A stretch of DNA of 25,189 nucleotides from JAKJBL01 sp964461335 (lineage in GTDB: Bacteria; Bacillota; Clostridia; Christensenellales; CAG-138). Below, one piece after another: positions 24,958 to 25,189 of this stretch (position 1 is the stretch's first letter; each line of letters begins with the position of its first letter). The stretch covers positions 1 through 25,189 of the forward strand of contig CAYWTY010000020.1 of the NCBI GenBank assembly GCA_964461335.1, read 5' to 3'. The notes below the pieces were generated by a model, which was given only the letters and a program-made list of their open reading frames with translations, was not told the DNA's origin and did no database searches. A program made the translations under genes and the position numbers.

Positions 24958-25189
24958 AATACTATATTGCAAGCAGTCTAACCAATTCCCTGCAAGTAAA
25001 CTTGGCAGCAGCAGCTTTAAAAAAGCATATTCAAACATATGACTGGACTTCGCACGGAGATGTACGAAGACAGGGGCTGAGAAAGCTGAATTCTGTTTCA
25101 TCAAATGAGCTTAACGCGGTAAAAGAAGCGGATCTTCTGCTTGTTTTGCTTCCTGGAGGCAAAGGAACTCATACTGAGCTTGGTGCTGC
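24954..25189 (+). CDS. Nucleoside 2-deoxyribosyltransferase-like protein, 5' part
   Basis: First 78 codons of a gene that runs past the window end. It begins MKYYIASSL and contains HIQTYDWTSHGD, KEADLLLVLLPGGKGTHTELG, which matches the nucleoside 2-deoxyribosyltransferase / DNPH1-like fold: the YIAS start, an aspartate near the deoxyribose site, and the LPGG.GTH.ELG phosphate or sugar-binding segment. Characterised relatives swap or release bases of deoxynucleosides or deoxynucleotides. The start overlaps the tdk stop by 4 bases, indicating translational coupling and a shared salvage role. The catalytic Glu may be that in HTELG, but the rest is outside the window, so the reaction type is open. 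Confidence 0.8.
   Translation, partial: MKYYIASSLTNSLQVNLAAAALKKHIQTYDWTSHGDVRRQGLRKLNSVSSNELNAVKEADLLLVLLPGGKGTHTELGA

Overview
The window is about 25 kb of chromosomal DNA from a spore-forming, anaerobic Firmicute of the class Clostridia. The evidence is an acetate-kinase fermentation pair, the clostridial SCIFF peptide with its radical SAM maturase, HemZ-type heme enzymology, strong AGGAGG ribosome binding sites, and an uninterrupted sporulation sigma factor SigK. Base composition is moderate to AT-rich. No species can be named from the sequence alone.

Layout. (1) 1-2372: pta-ackA, acetyl-CoA to acetate with ATP formation. (2) 2407-3990: scfA (47 aa SCIFF precursor) and scfB (radical SAM/SPASM maturase), with a strong hairpin between them. 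(3) 4142-12768: a housekeeping run secD-secF-recJ-apt-rsh-dtd-metallohydrolase, all on the plus strand, with intrinsic hairpin terminators after secF and apt. (4) 12780-15812: hemZ, split by a 1554 bp IS110-family element (13005-14558) inserted in antisense orientation. Removing the element restores one uninterrupted 492-codon frame. (5) 15839-16414: an SRAP (YedK/HMCES-type) gene on the minus strand. (6) 16592-18516: purine nucleoside phosphorylase and mtnA. (7) 18532-19224: sigK on the minus strand. (8) 19458-25189: a BMP-family nucleoside lipoprotein, its ABC ATPase and two permeases, thymidine kinase, and the start of a nucleoside 2-deoxyribosyltransferase-like gene that runs off the window. 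Regions 6 and 8 together look like a nucleoside uptake and salvage locus around sigK.

Most notable signal: the IS110 element carries about 270 bp of non-coding DNA upstream of its DEDD transposase. In transposase orientation this folds by eye into a 5' hairpin, a long stem with a large internal loop, and a second loop region, which is the layout of a bridge RNA. Two short segments of the second loop can pair with the element's own two ends on the strands expected of donor guides. The matching target-guide pairing to the hemZ site is weak. This part is a hand-made prediction and needs covariance modelling.

Everything else is recognisable as conserved housekeeping or salvage functions. I found no CRISPR array, tRNA, rRNA or phage genes, and no gene-free stretch over 300 bases except the non-coding end of the IS element, which is described.
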